From Spirochaetota bacterium (lineage in GTDB: Bacteria; Spirochaetota; Spirochaetia; Treponematales; UBA12059): a stretch of DNA of 35,576 nucleotides. The stretch is from contig JADFDI010000003.1 of assembly GCA_018262985.1 (NCBI GenBank), positions 1-35,576 on the forward strand, in the 5' to 3' direction. The notes beneath the pieces were generated by a model. The model had not been told where the DNA came from, did no database searches, and saw only the letters and a list, made by a program, of their open reading frames with translations. The translations under genes and the position numbers were made by a program. Of the stretch, positions 35,523 to 35,576 are shown piece after piece; the stretch's first letter is position 1; every line of letters starts with the position of its first letter.

Positions 35523-35576
35523 GTGACCCACGCGAAACGGATAGACCGCGAGGCGGGCAGGGCCTACTGGATGATG
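35523..35576 (+). CDS. ABC sugar transporter permease, 5' end only (partial)
   Basis: The GTG at 35523 is preceded by GGAGGAAA. The window ends after 18 codons: VTHAKRIDREAGRAYWMM. A positively charged N-terminus followed by the start of a hydrophobic helix (AYWMM) is usual for MalF-type sugar permeases. Its place behind a solute-binding protein supports that. The gene is cut by the window end, so the identity rests on context and on very few residues. The start could instead be a later codon outside the window. Confidence 0.6.
   Translation, partial: MTHAKRIDREAGRAYWMM

Overview
The window is a piece of a very GC-rich bacterial chromosome (roughly two thirds to 70% G+C by eye, with strong G/C in third codon positions). 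The gene content points to a diderm, probably a free-living or gut-associated, carbohydrate-using spirochaete. Signal peptides and lipobox proteins are plentiful, there is a PnrA/TmpC-type BMP-family nucleoside-binding protein, an indolepyruvate:ferredoxin oxidoreductase typical of anaerobes, an HD-GYP c-di-GMP phosphodiesterase, and several surface proteins of unknown family. The taxonomic call is inference. There is no rRNA, no complete tRNA, no CRISPR array and no intact transposase.

Layout. 1-345: tandem structured repeat with three perfect hairpins, two of them typical Rho-independent terminators; it may be a small RNA or a tRNA/tmRNA-end-derived repeat. 360-690 (minus): probable frameshifted gene remnant. 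770-2422: unknown 550-aa protein with a good promoter. 2504-5317: EamA transporter, sugar isomerase-like TIM barrel and MazG. 5355-5507: exact 62-bp tandem hairpin repeats downstream of a 582-aa lipoprotein (5508-7256). 7382-7613: 16-copy GTCTGTCCCC array between that gene and iorAB (7719-10171). 10175-12908: a membrane coiled-coil protein and an HD-GYP protein read divergently from overlapping -10 boxes. 12899-15743 (minus): three overlapping envelope genes (DUF2341/LamG-like lipoprotein, small outer-membrane-like protein, PEGA/TPR protein). 15907-19224: RpiR regulator, CsgG-like protein, degenerate histidine kinase. 19554-22384: DUF362-ferredoxin and DUF1846. 22547-27536: an orphan BMP-family binding protein translationally coupled to a GP[FWY]-repeat propeller-like protein and a 731-aa secreted protein. 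27674-28522: membrane protein. 28494-35576: a beta-mannoside/beta-glucoside locus: GH1 and GH2 enzymes on the minus strand, and divergently a ROK repressor, sugar-binding protein and the first codons of a permease, with a perfect palindromic operator at the ROK promoter.

How the genes work together. The clearest unit is the right-hand sugar locus. An ABC importer brings in an oligosaccharide, GH2 beta-mannosidase and GH1 beta-glycosidase hydrolyse it, and the ROK protein probably controls both directions from the intergenic region. IorAB oxidises aryl pyruvates from aromatic amino acids and hands electrons to ferredoxin. The two least explained units, and the best candidates for an undescribed system, are the BMP/propeller/731-aa operon and the 12899-15743 envelope operon. 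Separately, three genes (mazG, the histidine kinase-like gene, the DUF362 gene) share a -10-like TANNNT box 6-7 nt before their ATG and lack a Shine-Dalgarno sequence, which suggests leaderless transcription beside ordinary SD-led genes.
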